Assembly (NCBI RefSeq): GCF_022953055.1
Contig: NZ_JALJEJ010000010.1
Coordinates: forward strand, 88,611-152,610
Length of the DNA stretch: 64,000 nt
Reading direction: 5' to 3'
DNA from: Mucilaginibacter straminoryzae
GTDB lineage: Bacteria > Bacteroidota > Bacteroidia > Sphingobacteriales > Sphingobacteriaceae
Below are positions 47,007 to 55,165 of the stretch, one piece after another. A program made the translations under genes and the position numbers. The notes below the pieces were generated by a model, which made no database searches, was not told where the DNA came from, and saw only the letters and a program-made list of their open reading frames with translations. The number at the start of each line of letters is the position of its first letter. The first letter of the stretch is position 1.

Positions 47007-48101
47007 CTAAAATGCCACTGCTTTCAGTTTTAAACCGGCAGTTTCTTCTAAGCCGAATAATAAGTTCATGTTTTGTACCGCCTGGCCCGATGCTCCTTTC
47101 AGCAGGTTATCCATAATGCTAATGATGAATAACTTTTCGCCCTTTTTCTGAACCTGAATGAAACACTTATTGGTGTTTACAATCTGTTTCAGATCTATGT
47201 TACGCGTGGTAACGTGGGTAAAAGGATGAGCAGCGTAATAATCGGTATACAGGCTTACTGCTTCCTCGGCAGTAAGGTCGCTATCTAAATATATCGAGGC
47301 AATGATGCCTCGGGTAAAGTCGCCCCGATAGGGAATAAAGTTTATGTCCTGATCGAACCCGGATTGCAGTTGCGTTAGGGACTGGCCGATCTCTTTCAGA
47401 TGCTGATGATCGAACGCTTTGTAAACAGACAGGTTATCGTTACGCCAGGTGAAGTGCGAAGTTTGCGCCAGGCTTTGGCCTGCGCCGGTAGAACCGGTTG
47501 TAGCAGTGATATGCACTTCCGCATTTAGTTTGCCTTTTGCTGCCAATGGCAACAGGCCCAGTTGAATACAAGTTGCGAAGCAGCCTGGATTGGCAATGTT
47601 TTCGGCTTCCTTAATCTGCTCACGGTTTAACTCAGGTAATCCGTACACGAAAGTGCGCGAAGTATGTTCTGTGCCTTCATAGTCAATAACAGCGTTTTCC
47701 GTATGGCGAAAATCTGTACTCAGGTCAATCACCTTAACGTTAGCCGGAAAAGGGTTTGCCGCTAAAAACTTGCGGGCATCACCATGACCAACACAAAGGA
47801 AAAGCACATCAATGTTGAACACCATTTCGTCGGTGAATTTTAGTTCCGTTTCGCCAAACAGATCTGTGTGTACCTGGTGAATATAATTTCCGGCGTTGCT
47901 GTTGCTGTGGATAAAAACGATTTCAACGTCGGGGTGATTAATCAGGATACGAAGCAATTCGCCGCCTGTATAACCAGCACCGCCGATGATACCGGCTTTA
48001 ACTTTTTTTCCTCCGGATAGTGGAACCATTACCGTTGGCATCCCCGCCTTGCCCCCTGAAGGGGGTACATTTGAAAAGTTTTGATCAGATATTCCTTCCA
48101 T
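47007..48101 (-). CDS. argC: N-acetyl-gamma-glutamyl-phosphate reductase
   Basis: Reduces N-acylglutamyl phosphate to the semialdehyde with NADPH. 364 residues. Rossmann AGIIGGAGYTGGELLRIL at about 36-53, catalytic Cys174 in NPGCFATCIQ, and FDHQHLKEI. The first about 30 residues are an unusual extension (PPSGGKAG and VPLSGG pieces) encoded by a hairpin-rich repeat; internal ATGs at 48041 and 48029 would shorten it. M1 at 48101 is kept because it lies 14 nt after the argG stop. See the repeat at 48049-48140. Confidence 0.92.
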   Translation of the reverse strand: MEGISDQNFSNVPPSGGKAGMPTVMVPLSGGKKVKAGIIGGAGYTGGELLRILINHPDVEIVFIHSNSNAGNYIHQVHTDLFGETELKFTDEMVFNIDVLFLCVGHGDARKFLAANPFPANVKVIDLSTDFRHTENAVIDYEGTEHTSRTFVYGLPELNREQIKEAENIANPGCFATCIQLGLLPLAAKGKLNAEVHITATTGSTGAGQSLAQTSHFTWRNDNLSVYKAFDHQHLKEIGQSLTQLQSGFDQDINFIPYRGDFTRGIIASIYLDSDLTAEEAVSLYTDYYAAHPFTHVTTRNIDLKQIVNTNKCFIQVQKKGEKLFIISIMDNLLKGASGQAVQNMNLLFGLEETAGLKLKAVAF

Positions 48102-48140
48102 TTACTTTATAAGCTTTATGCTTCCCCTTCAGGGGACTGA
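48049..48140. repeat. Two inverted G/C-rich hairpin repeats spanning the argC/argG junction
   Basis: CCCCCTGAAGGGGG near 48049-48063 and CCCCTTCAGGGG near 48122-48134 are in opposite orientation, the first inside the argC 5' coding extension, the second inside the last codons of argG (NATPQSPEGEA). Each is itself a hairpin. It appears to be a repeat element whose two halves have been taken into coding sequence on both sides. Confidence 0.65.
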
Positions 48141-49330
48141 GGGGTTGCATTCACCTTGTGATAGATCATCACCTGGTTACCGAATATTTTTGAGAAGCCT
48201 TTTACATCTTCACCACTCCAGGCGTTGTTCATCTCACCGTAGCTGCCAAACTTGTTTGACATCAGGTCGTGAGCAGACTCGATGCCGGTTACCTGGAAGC
48301 GGTATGGGTACAGCTGAACAAATACCTTACCGGTCACGTTTTTCTGAGTGCTGGTAAGGAACGCTTCAATATCACGCATAATAGGGTCGTGGAACTGCCC
48401 TTCGTGCAACCAGTTACCATAGAAAGAAGCTAACTGATCTTTCCATGAAAGCTGCCACTTGGTCAATACGTGTTTTTCTAAAGTGTGGTGCGCTTTGATG
48501 ATCACCATCGGCGCAGCAGCCTCAAAACCTACACGGCCTTTAATACCGATGATGGTATCGCCAACGTGGATATCGCGACCAATGCCGTAAGGCTGGGCGA
48601 TTGCCTGTAATGCCTGGATGGCTTTGGTTGTATGGCTATAAGTTTCACCGTCAATAGCAACCAGTTCGCCTTGTTTAAATTCTAATTCGATATTGCGTGG
48701 CTCTGTAGCAGTAACTTGCGTAGGCCATGCTTCTTCTGGTAAGCCAAGGTTTGAAGTAAGCGTTTCTTTGCCGCCTACAGATGTTCCCCAAATTCCTTTG
48801 TTGATAGAGTACTTCGCTTTTTCGAAGTTCATTTCTACACCGTGCTTCTTCAGGTACTCGATCTCTTCTTCGCGGCTCAGTTTCAGGTCGCGGATAGGGG
48901 TCAGGATCTGAACATTGGGTACCAGGATATTAAAGATCATGTCGAAACGAACCTGATCATTACCTGCACCTGTACTACCGTGCGCTACATATTCTGCACC
49001 AATCTCTTTAGCGTAGTTAGCGATGGCAGTTGCCTGGCTTACACGTTCTGCACTTACAGAAAGTGGGTAGGTGTTATTCTTTAATACGTTGCCGTAAGTA
49101 AGAAAACGGATACAAGTGTTATAGAAGTTTTCAGTTTCGTCCACCACATGGTGCGAGGTAACGCCCATTTTGTAAGCGCGCTCTTCAACGCCTTTCAGCT
49201 CTTCTTCGCTGAAGCCACCGGTGTTTACAATAACTGAATGCACTTCAAGGCCCAGGTCCTGAGTGAGATAAATACAGCAGAATGAGGTGTCAAGGCCGCC
49301 GCTGTAAGCAAGTACTACTTTTTTCTTCAT
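48116..49330 (-). CDS. argG: Argininosuccinate synthase
   Basis: Condenses citrulline and aspartate with ATP. 404 residues from the ATG at 49330. ATP loop AYSGGLDTS at residues 8-16, then AHGSTGAGNDQVRFD, GREDIHVGDTIIG-like (GRDIHVGDTIIGIKG) and EPRNIELEF. An upstream TTG at 49348 would lie beside the GNAT stop and adds only six residues, so the ATG is preferred. The C-terminal last residues are encoded within a repeat shared with the argC start. Confidence 0.95.
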   Translation of the reverse strand: MKKKVVLAYSGGLDTSFCCIYLTQDLGLEVHSVIVNTGGFSEEELKGVEERAYKMGVTSHHVVDETENFYNTCIRFLTYGNVLKNNTYPLSVSAERVSQATAIANYAKEIGAEYVAHGSTGAGNDQVRFDMIFNILVPNVQILTPIRDLKLSREEEIEYLKKHGVEMNFEKAKYSINKGIWGTSVGGKETLTSNLGLPEEAWPTQVTATEPRNIELEFKQGELVAIDGETYSHTTKAIQALQAIAQPYGIGRDIHVGDTIIGIKGRVGFEAAAPMVIIKAHHTLEKHVLTKWQLSWKDQLASFYGNWLHEGQFHDPIMRDIEAFLTSTQKNVTGKVFVQLYPYRFQVTGIESAHDLMSNKFGSYGEMNNAWSGEDVKGFSKIFGNQVMIYHKVNATPQSPEGEA

Positions 49331-49349
49331 GATTTGGGTATCCGTCAAA

Positions 49350-50024
49350 TTATTTGATCAGGGCCGAAAGGCCTATCAGGGTTAACACTTTTGCCGTGCG
49401 CGATTTTAGCGCATTTTCAATTCTTTCGAGCAGGGTAGCTTTTTTCGAAAGCTTTTTCATTTTTTCTTCAAACTCCTTCTGCTTTTCAACCGGGTCCCAA
49501 AGCATAGCGGTGCATAAGCAATTCTTGCGGCCTTTAGCTGTCAGGATATCATAGTTGATGCAGCTCCTGCAGCCCTGCCAAAATTGTTCGTCCTGGGTTA
49601 GTTCTGAATACGTAACCGGTTCGTAACCTAATTCGGAGTTGATCTTCATGACGGCCAGGCCCGTAGTTAAGCCGAATATTTTTGCGTTGGGATATTTTGT
49701 TCTGGACAGTTTGAAAACCGCCTGCTTGATGGCTTTGGCCAATCCGGCTTTTCTGTAAAGCGGATTAACGATCAGGCCAGAGTTGGCTACGAAATCGCCG
49801 TGGCTCCAGGTTTCGATATAACAGAAGCCTGCCCAGGTACCGTCTTTATGAAAAGCAATTACTGCTTTGCCTTCCAGCATTTTGTTGGCTACATACTCCG
49901 GAGAACGTTGTGCAATGCCGGTGCCCCGTGCTTTGGCAGATTCAGCCATTTCAGTAGTGATCTGCTCTGCGTAATCAACATGCTGGTCTGAGGCAACTAT
50001 AATATTAAAATCTTTGATGGTCAT
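49350..50024 (-). CDS. GNAT acetyltransferase heading the arginine operon, candidate N-acylglutamate synthase
   Basis: 224 residues. The acyl-CoA motif A of GNAT enzymes is in GLIVNPLYRKAGLAKAI (about 83-99). A cysteine cluster follows (C152, C155, C169, C171 in GCRSC and NCLCTA), then a charged helical tail. It is the first gene of the arginine operon, 19 nt before argG, so it is the natural candidate for the first step (acylating glutamate). The Cys cluster suggests metal binding or redox control. Not ArgA/ArgJ by obvious sequence; function is inferred from context only. Confidence 0.8.
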   Translation of the reverse strand: MTIKDFNIIVASDQHVDYAEQITTEMAESAKARGTGIAQRSPEYVANKMLEGKAVIAFHKDGTWAGFCYIETWSHGDFVANSGLIVNPLYRKAGLAKAIKQAVFKLSRTKYPNAKIFGLTTGLAVMKINSELGYEPVTYSELTQDEQFWQGCRSCINYDILTAKGRKNCLCTAMLWDPVEKQKEFEEKMKKLSKKATLLERIENALKSRTAKVLTLIGLSALIK

Positions 50025-50458
50025 TTAAATAAACCCTTTAAAAACATGGCTTGCGCCGTAATCAAATAATGTAATTTAGGGACAAAGTGTTTCGACACTT
50101 TTATGGGTGGCAGATGGTTAATTTGCTAACCTTAATCAAACCCGGGGAATGAAGATTCGTCGTCGTGACGGAGAGATAACAAAACAAGTGAAACTCAAAG
50201 CAGCGGCAACAGGAGCAAAGTTTGCTCTGTAAACCGGTTTATTTATGCCCTGAACGTTCATTTTTATGTGTTTATTACTGTTTTGTTTTTTTGTGCAAAT
50301 TATTGCATTAATTTTTACTTATGCAAGTAAAAAAATCACATGCTTGCAATATTATAATTTACAGACTTGTTAGCGTTTAACAGGTTTAAAATCCGTGTTA
50401 AATAATTCGCGTGCTTAGCTATAAATATTAGCAAGAATAGTTTACTTTGCGGTTAGAA
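50025..50458. other. 434-nt divergent intergenic region upstream of the arginine operon
   Basis: No gene seen. TTGCAT-N12-ATGCAA at 50303-50326 is an inverted repeat that may be an operator. A near-consensus minus-7 box (TTACTTTG at 50442-50449) precedes the MBL gene. The region is A/T-rich around 50280-50360. No clear promoter for the GNAT/arg operon was found on the minus strand. Confidence 0.4.
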
Positions 50459-51301
50459 ATGGGCTTATACATTGCATCTTTAAATTCGGGCAGTAACGGT
50501 AATTGTTACTATGTGGGAAATGAGCAGGAAGCCATCCTGGTTGATGCGGGTATATCTTGCCGCGAGACGGAAAAAAGAATGGCCCGCATTGGCCTGAGCA
50601 TGGATAACGTAAAGGCCATTTTTGTATCGCATGAACACAGCGACCACATCAGCGGGATACCCGTTTTAGCCAAAAAATATCAGTTACCGGTTTATGTTAC
50701 GCCCGGTACGCAATACCACGGGCGATTGACCCATGATACCCTGATTATCAGACGGTTTGCCGCTTACGAACCGGTAATGATTGGTGGCCTAAATATTACG
50801 GCTTTCCCAAAATTTCATGACGCTTCTGAACCGCATAGCTTTACTGTAAGCTTTAACAATACAAGGGTAGGCGTTATCACCGATATTGGTTCGGCGTGCG
50901 AACATGTGGTAAAGTGTTTTAGCACCTGCCATGCGGCATTTCTTGAAGCTAACTACGACGAAGACATGCTGATGAATGGCCGCTATCCATGGCATTTGAA
51001 ACGCCGGATCAGCGGCGGCAACGGACACCTTTCTAACAGGCAGGCTTTGGAGCTTTTTAAACAGCACCGGCCCGATTACATGAGCCATTTGCTTTTAGCG
51101 CACTTGTCGAAAGATAATAATAACCCCGAACTGGTGAAGAACCTGTTCGACGAACATGCCGGGCAAACGGAAATTATCGTTGCTTCAAGATATAACGAAA
51201 CACCCGTTTACTACGTTTGCGGTGAGCAGCCCGCTAACACGGTGTCGCAACGTCGCGAGATTATGCAGCGACAGGCACCAGTTCAGTTTTCTTTATTCTG
51301 A
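50459..51301 (+). CDS. Metallo-beta-lactamase-fold hydrolase, YycJ/WalJ-like
   Basis: 280 residues from the ATG at 50459. The zinc-binding HxHxDH is in SHEHSDHISG (about 58-67), with further ligands in KFHDASEPH and a D in VITDIGSA. This is the YycJ/WalJ branch, thought to be a single-strand-specific exonuclease in repair. A TTG at 50447 lies in the minus-7 box and is not used. Transcribed alone. Confidence 0.88.
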   Translation: MGLYIASLNSGSNGNCYYVGNEQEAILVDAGISCRETEKRMARIGLSMDNVKAIFVSHEHSDHISGIPVLAKKYQLPVYVTPGTQYHGRLTHDTLIIRRFAAYEPVMIGGLNITAFPKFHDASEPHSFTVSFNNTRVGVITDIGSACEHVVKCFSTCHAAFLEANYDEDMLMNGRYPWHLKRRISGGNGHLSNRQALELFKQHRPDYMSHLLLAHLSKDNNNPELVKNLFDEHAGQTEIIVASRYNETPVYYVCGEQPANTVSQRREIMQRQAPVQFSLF

Positions 51302-51429
51302 TTTCTTAGCGTCTGTTTATCCTTCTGCTGATCTTTCTTCAGGTATTATTTAGTTGGCTACACTGTGTAATTTAGGGTGAAAGAACAGATGTTATAAATT
51401 TGATTAATGTTTTCATAGGTAGGTGTTTA

Positions 51430-51834
51430 TTAAATTCGCTGCATCCCGCGGGAATCAAGCAGTTGGAATTTATCGCCGAGAAACGGTGATGGCTGCGTGA
51501 ATAAGCCTGCACAGAATGAGAGTAAACCAAGCAAAAGATGCGGCAAATAAACATGACTGCAAAAGCCCCACAAGAACGGCGATACCAGGATGATAAACCC
51601 GGAAAACATATCCAGCACTAAATGCAGTTGAAAAGGTAATACTTTAATCAGCCCGCCCGGGTGATCGGTAAAAATGGTCATCACCAATTGCATACAGCCC
51701 AAAAAAAGCGGAATAAATAGTGCTGCCCCTCCCAGATGTACAAAACCGAACAACCATGGAGATGATGCAATTAAAAGACCGCCGATGTAATCTAATACGC
51801 TGTGAAAGCCTGGTGAAATGAAGCCTTTGTTCAT
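51430..51834 (-). CDS. SPW-repeat membrane protein
   Basis: 134 residues with two SPW-type repeats, each two membrane helices beginning with a His/Asp pair: HSVLDYIGGLLIASSPWLFGF and HLVLDMFSGFIILVSPFLWGF. Four helices in total. Function unknown. Confidence 0.85.
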   Translation of the reverse strand: MNKGFISPGFHSVLDYIGGLLIASSPWLFGFVHLGGAALFIPLFLGCMQLVMTIFTDHPGGLIKVLPFQLHLVLDMFSGFIILVSPFLWGFCSHVYLPHLLLGLLSFCAGLFTQPSPFLGDKFQLLDSRGMQRI

Positions 51835-51868
51835 GATTTTAAATGTTTTTTAAGGTTATACAATAATG

Positions 51869-51905
51869 AACTTTAAACAGGGATTTGTTTACCCTGTTTA
51901 AAGTT
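51869..51905. repeat. Perfect 14-bp hairpin upstream of the SPW gene
   Basis: AACTTTAAACAGGG / CCCTGTTTAAAGTT around a nine-base loop, 35 nt upstream of the SPW start. No T run on either strand, so an operator or RNA element is more likely than a terminator. Confidence 0.5.
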
Positions 51906-52012
51906 ATGTAAAAATAATTACGGCATTATTGTGTCCTTGATATTTTCAAGAATGCCTTTGCCCGGCGTACCGGTTATTTGCTGTTCCTTCATAATTTGTT
52001 TAAGTGCCCTGC

Positions 52013-52177
52013 GTGGCCTTTAAAACAGACGAACGGGGGCGGCCTGTCCTTTTATTTATCGGGCAAAAAGATGAAAATGGAAATATTAAAGGAGAAAGAT
52101 TTGCTAGGCGATTAAAAGAAGGCGCTGATGGTGAGTTGATTAAAGATCACTGGGATCATAAGGGGAAGGCGACCTGA
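52013..52177 (+). CDS. 54-residue small soluble protein, GTG start (hypothetical)
   Basis: Reads M-A-FKTDERGRPVLLFIGQ then KDENGNIKGERFARRLKEG and DGELIKDHWDHKGKAT. The start has to be the GTG at 52013 (or the GTG at 52004); no ATG lies in frame. The strongly patterned, soluble sequence argues for a real small protein rather than chance. It follows a hairpin at 51922-51956. No family name recalled. Confidence 0.5.
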   Translation: MAFKTDERGRPVLLFIGQKDENGNIKGERFARRLKEGADGELIKDHWDHKGKAT

Positions 52178-52352
52178 TATGAATGAGCTATTATGGTAAG
52201 GTTTTTGATATTTAGTTAAAATAAGCGCAGGTGTCTGTATTAATATTAACTGACCAGCTATAAACCATAACAATTATTTAATAAAGCATTAATCAGTTTG
52301 CGCGTTATTGACATAGTATTTTAAACAGACGCATTATTGGAATTTATTCATT

Positions 52353-52610
52353 ATGAGATATCAAGTAATAGTTGAATTAGATGGTGTACCAACCGTAGTT
52401 CAGGTGACCCCGGGTACCTATCAGGACAAGCATGTATGGTTAGTGAATTTAGACGGCAGGCAACACATGCTATGCTATCTGTATGATGAGTGGATGCAGC
52501 GTAACGAAGACGATTTGACACCGGCGCAGGTTTATGCGATTGGTTGTGCGATTGAGAATCTTCAGGTAGGTCATCAGAACACTGCAATGTCTTTAAGCAA
52601 AGCAAGTTAA
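52353..52610 (+). CDS. Conserved hypothetical small protein
   Basis: 85 residues with an N-terminal beta-rich part (MRYQVIVELDGVPTVVQVTPG) and a charged helical C-terminus. Ten nt upstream of the SSB gene, so probably cotranscribed. Function unknown. Confidence 0.65.
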   Translation: MRYQVIVELDGVPTVVQVTPGTYQDKHVWLVNLDGRQHMLCYLYDEWMQRNEDDLTPAQVYAIGCAIENLQVGHQNTAMSLSKAS

Positions 52611-52620
52611 AAATTGTAAT

Positions 52621-52998
52621 ATGACGGGAATTAACAAGGTGATTTTAGTTGGGCATTTGGGGAAGGATCCCGAATTAAGAAAACTGCAGGGCGACGTTTC
52701 GGTAACCAGCTTTCCGCTGGCGACCAGCCAGACCAATATGCAGAACGGGCAAAAAGTTGAACAAACCGACTGGCATAACATTGTGATGTGGCGTGGCCTG
52801 GCAGATGTTGCCGCAAAATTCCTGAAAAAGGGCAAACTAATTTACCTGGAAGGAAAGCTTCGTACCAGGGACTTCGAAGATAAGGAAGGGGTTTTGAAAA
52901 CCACTACGGAGATCGTTGCAGAAAACTTTACCCTGTTGGGGAGGAAAAGTGACTTTGACGACACTGTAGAGCTTTCCGCGTCTTTGGATATTAATTAA
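52621..52998 (+). CDS. ssb: Single-stranded DNA-binding protein (short paralogue)
   Basis: 125 residues. OB fold starting INKVILVGHLGKDPELRK, with WHNIVMWRGLADVAAKFLKKG and YLEGKLRTRDFEDKEG, all standard SSB. It lacks the long acidic flexible tail ending DDDIPF of a main SSB, so this is probably an accessory paralogue. Confidence 0.92.
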   Translation: MTGINKVILVGHLGKDPELRKLQGDVSVTSFPLATSQTNMQNGQKVEQTDWHNIVMWRGLADVAAKFLKKGKLIYLEGKLRTRDFEDKEGVLKTTTEIVAENFTLLGRKSDFDDTVELSASLDIN

Positions 52999-53039
52999 TA
53001 ATCAAAACCCTTATTTCTGCAGGTTGTTGAGCTAACAAC

Positions 53040-53298
53040 ATGGGTATGGAAAAGTGGGCAATTAATTTAAATGATAGCAACCGGATACTGTTCGGACAGG
53101 CACCGCATCATTTTTGCTGGAAGTGTTAGTCCGGACTTTTTAATTTACACCATTCTGCTTTTCATCGTCCGGGTGGCTGGGGAAACGAATGAGCGGGCAA
53201 AGAAAGTTAGCCTAATCTCTTCTTTTGGGCTTAATATGCCTGTTTTTAAAATAGAAGGAATAATTTTAATTGCCTTCTCGATAGTTATTTTAATTTAA
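53040..53298 (+). pseudogene. Frameshifted remnant of a DUF421 (YetF-like) membrane protein gene
   Basis: Pieces of one DUF421 N-terminal domain lie in successive frames: MEKWAINLNDSNRILFGQAPHHF, then FLLEVLVRTF, then LIYTILLFIVR, then WLGKRMSGQ, then a hydrophobic end. A single extra G before the WLGKRMSGQ codons (CGG-G-TGG) is visible, and the first shift lies between GQAPHHF and LLEVL. The 75-residue ATG-initiated ORF at 53071 is only the piece in one frame. The gene is also truncated after about 85 codons. Confidence 0.8.
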
Positions 53299-53306
53299 TA
53301 TCGCCT

Positions 53307-54323
53307 TTAGGAAGCACTGACGTACTTCGCCAGGAAGGCTTGCTTTGAATCTTTATAAGTACTGATTGCGCCAAGCCTGTTTAAAAAACGAATGTATTGC
53401 CAGGCAAGGTCAAGCTGGTGAGCTTTAAAGCCGCTCCGGGCGCTTTTGGGATAAAGATGATGGTTGTTGTGCCATTCGCCGGCCACCAATCCCGGCCATA
53501 ACTGGTTGATAGATTTATCGTTTCGGTTATAGTCTATACCGTCACGTTGTTTATCCTTACCTTGCCCATGTCCATCGTAGTTAAATGTACGGACACCTAC
53601 CGCCCATATCCCCGCCGCTGCAAACAATGAACATGCCAGCGCAGGGCCGCCGATAAAATAGAAGGTTAAATACCAGAAAGACCAATTAACTATCCATGAA
53701 AGCAAGGCGCGTGCGGGGTGCGCGTAAGAGCCCCAGTATTGATATTGGCTATAAGTGTTAGCTTTTACTCCAGTATGCGCCATGAGTCGCTTTACGCGGG
53801 CATAATCGGCCTCACTCAAGTCTTTAGATATTGGCTGATGATTTACATCTGCTAGAAAACAATAAAGAAAACCAGCCTGGGCATTATATGGGTCTCCCGG
53901 TTGGTCAGATTTGGTATGATGGACATGGTGGGAGATCACATATATTTCTTCGGGGATAATATTAATAGTCAGATTTTGAGTAACGAACCGCCAGAATTTG
54001 TTCCTGAATTTGTAAGCGCCGTGTGTACAATAACGGTGATGCCAGATTGTGCCGTGCGTTCCCATAATAATCATTCCATAAACAAAGGCAGCAACTATCG
54101 TCCACCAGTGTAGAAAAAAAATAAAAAATCCGAGAAAAAACGGAACAAGGAAAAGTACTTTTAACCAGCTAAAAAAAGGCAGCCAATTCTTTTTGGTCGT
54201 AAAGACATTAGTTCTATTGCAAAATTCTTTAAGAAGCTGTTTTGTTGAAGGCTTTATCAGTTTTCCGTTGGCATCCGCCCATCCATAAGCGGGTTGTTGT
54301 AATACATGCTCTAAAAAAGGCAT
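53307..54323 (-). CDS. Membrane fatty-acid (acyl-CoA, delta-9 type) desaturase
   Basis: 338 residues, four membrane helices. The three di-iron histidine boxes are present: HRYCTH (about 96-101), HHVHH (about 132-136) and EWHNNHH near residue 270. Inserts a double bond into fatty acids to adjust membrane fluidity. Follows the small-protein pair with 36 nt gap. Confidence 0.93.
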   Translation of the reverse strand: MPFLEHVLQQPAYGWADANGKLIKPSTKQLLKEFCNRTNVFTTKKNWLPFFSWLKVLFLVPFFLGFFIFFLHWWTIVAAFVYGMIIMGTHGTIWHHRYCTHGAYKFRNKFWRFVTQNLTINIIPEEIYVISHHVHHTKSDQPGDPYNAQAGFLYCFLADVNHQPISKDLSEADYARVKRLMAHTGVKANTYSQYQYWGSYAHPARALLSWIVNWSFWYLTFYFIGGPALACSLFAAAGIWAVGVRTFNYDGHGQGKDKQRDGIDYNRNDKSINQLWPGLVAGEWHNNHHLYPKSARSGFKAHQLDLAWQYIRFLNRLGAISTYKDSKQAFLAKYVSAS

Positions 54324-54359
54324 TGATAGTTTTTTTAAATAGGGGAGTGATTGTGCAGA

Positions 54360-54677
54360 TTAACGCGGACGGTTGGTATTGTAAGCAACAAGGAACTGTT
54401 TTTCCATTGTTTGTAAATCAATATTTCCAACGCGCGTAAACATGGTATTTGCGCGAATCATGGATGCTTTTACTTCAGCTACAAATTCTGTAATAGATTC
54501 CGGTAACAGGGCAATAGTAATGGTTGGATGATGACTGCGTTCCAATGTTCGTCTTTCGGATGATGTTACCAAAGAAAGCTGCCAGCTTTCGGTATTCTTA
54601 AATCCAAATTCTTTGGCCGTGTTCCCCAGATCATATACATATTCCCTGGCGGTTTGAATAATGCTTTGTTTGGTCAT
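54360..54677 (-). CDS. Hypothetical protein upstream of the desaturase
   Basis: 105 residues, soluble, with IITEFVAEVKASMIR-type helices. No family recognised. The ATG at 54677 lies only one nt after the stop of the 42-residue ORF, so the two are coupled. Confidence 0.6.
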   Translation of the reverse strand: MTKQSIIQTAREYVYDLGNTAKEFGFKNTESWQLSLVTSSERRTLERSHHPTITIALLPESITEFVAEVKASMIRANTMFTRVGNIDLQTMEKQFLVAYNTNRPR

Positions 54678-54678
54678 G

Positions 54679-54807
54679 TTATTTCTTTTTATTAATAATG
54701 TCGTTACTGCCTGCAGATTTTTTTCCTATCTGATAGTCAGATTCATTTTTTTTTCCGTTTGCAGAAGGTGCTTTTTTGATGTTTTTTCCGCCTTTGTCTT
54801 TGCTCAT
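54679..54807 (-). CDS. 42-residue lysine-rich protein
   Basis: MSKDKGGKNIKKAPSANGKK then NESDYQIGKKSAGSNDIINKKK. Highly basic, disordered. It immediately precedes the 105-residue gene (one-nt gap) in the desaturase operon. Similar small Lys-rich proteins are, from memory, common in Sphingobacteriaceae. Its function is unknown. Confidence 0.6.
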   Translation of the reverse strand: MSKDKGGKNIKKAPSANGKKNESDYQIGKKSAGSNDIINKKK

Positions 54808-55112
54808 TTTTTTGTTTTTATGGTAAATTTAATAGTGATGTAATACTGCTTCCGGTTAATAGCTAATAGATACCGAAAAGCTGGATATAATTAATTTTCT
54901 AAGCTGATAGTATGGAGAGTCTGTATGAAGACAGAGAAAATGTGTTTTCACTGTCCGATGCACTTACTGGGGCTGAACGCGTAATGGTTGAAGCGCTGTA
55001 TAATCAGTAAATGTTACAAATGTTAAGCCGGTAAACCATGGCTAATTTTATTTATAACGCGAAATGAGTTTGGTTATTGTGCGTTAGCACAAATTACCCT
55101 GTAATGTCATAA
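54808..55112. other. 305-nt intergenic region, possible 32-residue ORF only
   Basis: ATG at 54912 reads MESLYEDRENVFSLSDALTG then AERVMVEALYNQ, stop at 55010. It has no visible promoter or homologue, and could be chance; an overlapping 19-codon frame also exists. Otherwise nothing found before the cspA terminator. Confidence 0.3.
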
Positions 55113-55143
55113 AAAAGCACCTGCCGGTAAACGCAGGTGCTTT
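55113..55143 (-). terminator. Terminator of the cold shock gene
   Basis: AAAGCACCTGC / GCAGGTGCTTT arms with an eight-base loop; on the minus strand it is followed by T6. Confidence 0.88.
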
Positions 55144-55165
55144 ATAAAGGTTGTATTGTGATGTC

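Noticed and set aside
53071..53298. Intact 75-residue membrane protein
   Set aside because: It is one of several frames of a DUF421 pseudogene; ancestral motifs lie in the other frames.
54661..54843. Plus-strand 60-residue Phe/Val-rich ORF
   Set aside because: Antisense of the lysine-rich 42-residue gene, which explains its composition.
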